Made by a program: the position numbers and the translations under genes. From the NCBI GenBank assembly GCA_003556955.1, contig PWQB01000711.1, positions 1-7,250 of the forward strand: a stretch of 7,250 nt of DNA, given 5' to 3'. This DNA comes from Nostocaceae cyanobacterium CSSed10_463m (lineage in GTDB: Bacteria; Cyanobacteriota; Cyanobacteriia; Cyanobacteriales; Nostocaceae). Positions 6,727-7,250 of the stretch are shown here, one piece after another. How positions within the stretch are numbered: position 1 is the stretch's first letter; the number at the start of each line of letters is the position of its first letter. The notes under the pieces are model-generated. The model was not told where the DNA came from, ran no database searches, and was given only the letters and a program-made list of their open reading frames with translations.

Positions 6727-6811
6727 AAAATGAACAACGTCATCCTTTAAACAAATAAAGGCGATCGCCTCCACTGTATGATTGAACCTCTGGGTGTTCC
6801 TGGGATGCGAT
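6726..6811 (+). repeat. 86-bp direct repeat, copy B (downstream of xisI)
   Basis: It is 84/86 identical to copy A at 5707-5792, in the same orientation. It begins on the last base of the xisI stop codon and ends in a second HIP1 site (6807-6814), which in copy A is interrupted by a 22-bp segment. Beyond 6814 the two copies diverge, apart from a short AGAAG-like similarity. Confidence 0.93.
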
Positions 6812-6935
6812 CGCTATAGAAGATTTATATTTAAATTAGGAAACTTCTTTTGGCAGATGCAACGCTGGCAGAAATTCGCAAAAATTCAATTTTCAAGCAT
6901 GGATAATCAAGCTGATGCTGATCCGCACTGCCACA

Positions 6936-7018
6936 CTAAATATTTAAACAAGTAATCCAAAACGAGATTGGCAGCAATATAAGTAAATTCCAGTATTGCC
7001 GTAATCCAATTTTGATCA
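6936..7018 (-). pseudogene. Relic of the 3' end of a second FecB-like siderophore-binding gene
   Basis: Positions 6936-6980 match 681-725, the end of the intact binding-protein gene, at 42 of 45 positions and in the same orientation. The minus strand still reads YIAANLVLDYLFKYL, against YIAANLVLDDLFKYL in the intact gene. Further upstream on the minus strand (to about 7018) fainter, gapped similarity continues (ATCAA-TTG, then TACTGG, matching the VYQVENSYWG region), but the frame is broken. The match ends just before the stop codon of the intact gene. No other part of the gene is present; the preceding sequence belongs to an unrelated frame. The 125 bp between repeat B and this relic shows nothing recognisable. 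Confidence 0.75.
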
Positions 7019-7250
7019 TGCCAATTTTACTAAATTACGGACTTGATACTGCTTTACTTCCTCTAAAGATGGCTGTTCTGCTGAGTTCCAGGCTGTCATA
7101 ACTGAGCCTTTCATCTCCACCCTGGCTTGATAAGCACTGCTAATATTTCCATCGGCTGTGGTGAAATCAATGCGAACATCTGCCCATTCTTCGTTAATTT
7201 CATCACTTGCTAAAACTTGACCGGCTTTATGATATTCCAGCCAGTTCCAA
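7016..7250 (-). CDS. C-terminal end of an unrecognised protein (N-terminus beyond the right edge)
   Basis: A minus-strand frame stays open from the right edge to TGA 7018-7016, giving 77 residues. I do not recognise the family. Seen: WNWLEYHKAGQVL at the visible start, then an alternating, probably beta-rich segment (WADVRIDFTTADGN, YQARVEMKGSVMTAW) and a helical end (SLEEVKQYQVRNLVKLA). There is no membrane segment. Codon use and composition look like real protein. The stop falls at the start of the FecB-like relic, so the natural C-terminus may have been altered by the rearrangement. It could equally be the tail of an intact gene or of a truncated one. Confidence 0.55.
   Translation of the reverse strand, partial: WNWLEYHKAGQVLASDEINEEWADVRIDFTTADGNISSAYQARVEMKGSVMTAWNSAEQPSLEEVKQYQVRNLVKLA

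Noticed and set aside
5700..6830. That the repeats are fdxN-element attachment sites
   Set aside because: I cannot identify the fdxN core site or an xisF gene, and the repeats are 86 bp and lie tightly round xisHI rather than round a large element.
6844..6952. Small plus-strand frames of about 20-32 codons between repeat B and the relic
   Set aside because: They are too short, and the longer one reads through the antisense of the FecB-like relic.

Overview
The window looks like cyanobacterial chromosome, most likely from a filamentous Nostoc/Anabaena-type strain. The DNA is AT-rich. It holds eight copies of the cyanobacterial HIP1 octamer GCGATCGC (starting at 432, 1039, 3063, 4563, 5742, 5810, 6761 and 6807). 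It also carries an AMIN-domain TonB-dependent receptor and an xisH-xisI pair, both typical of cyanobacteria. The genus is an inference, not something the sequence proves.

Positions 1-5498 form a minus-strand iron-siderophore uptake locus. In transcription order it runs: an AraC/PchR-like regulator (5498-4458), a 153-bp gap with a candidate operator of two 17-bp direct repeats exactly 21 bp apart plus a candidate promoter, an outer-membrane TonB-dependent siderophore receptor (4304-1668), a FecB/FhuD-type lipoprotein that binds ferric siderophore (1626-673), and a sucrase/ferredoxin-like thioredoxin-fold [2Fe-2S] protein (664 to beyond the left edge). The last three are spaced 41 and 8 bp apart and look like one operon. 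The proposed flow is import across the outer membrane, periplasmic capture, then reduction in the cytoplasm by the 2Fe-2S protein. The inner-membrane ABC permease and ATPase and TonB/ExbBD are not in the window.

Positions 5499-5971 are a divergent non-coding region. It has a 15-bp palindrome over the likely -10 box of the regulator, then an 86-bp repeat (copy A) with an extra 22-bp segment at its end. Next, on the plus strand, come xisH (5972-6391) and xisI (6388-6726), which overlap by 4 bp. Copy B of the 86-bp repeat (84/86 identical, same orientation) starts on the last base of the xisI stop codon, so xisHI sits between two direct repeats like a cassette.

Positions 6727-7250 hold repeat B, about 125 bp with nothing recognisable, a decayed relic of the 3' end of a second FecB-like gene (about 6936-7018, minus strand), and the C-terminal end of an unrecognised minus-strand gene running off the right edge. 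The relic together with the direct repeats shows that this side of the siderophore locus has been rearranged. No tRNA, rRNA, CRISPR array or transposase gene was seen.
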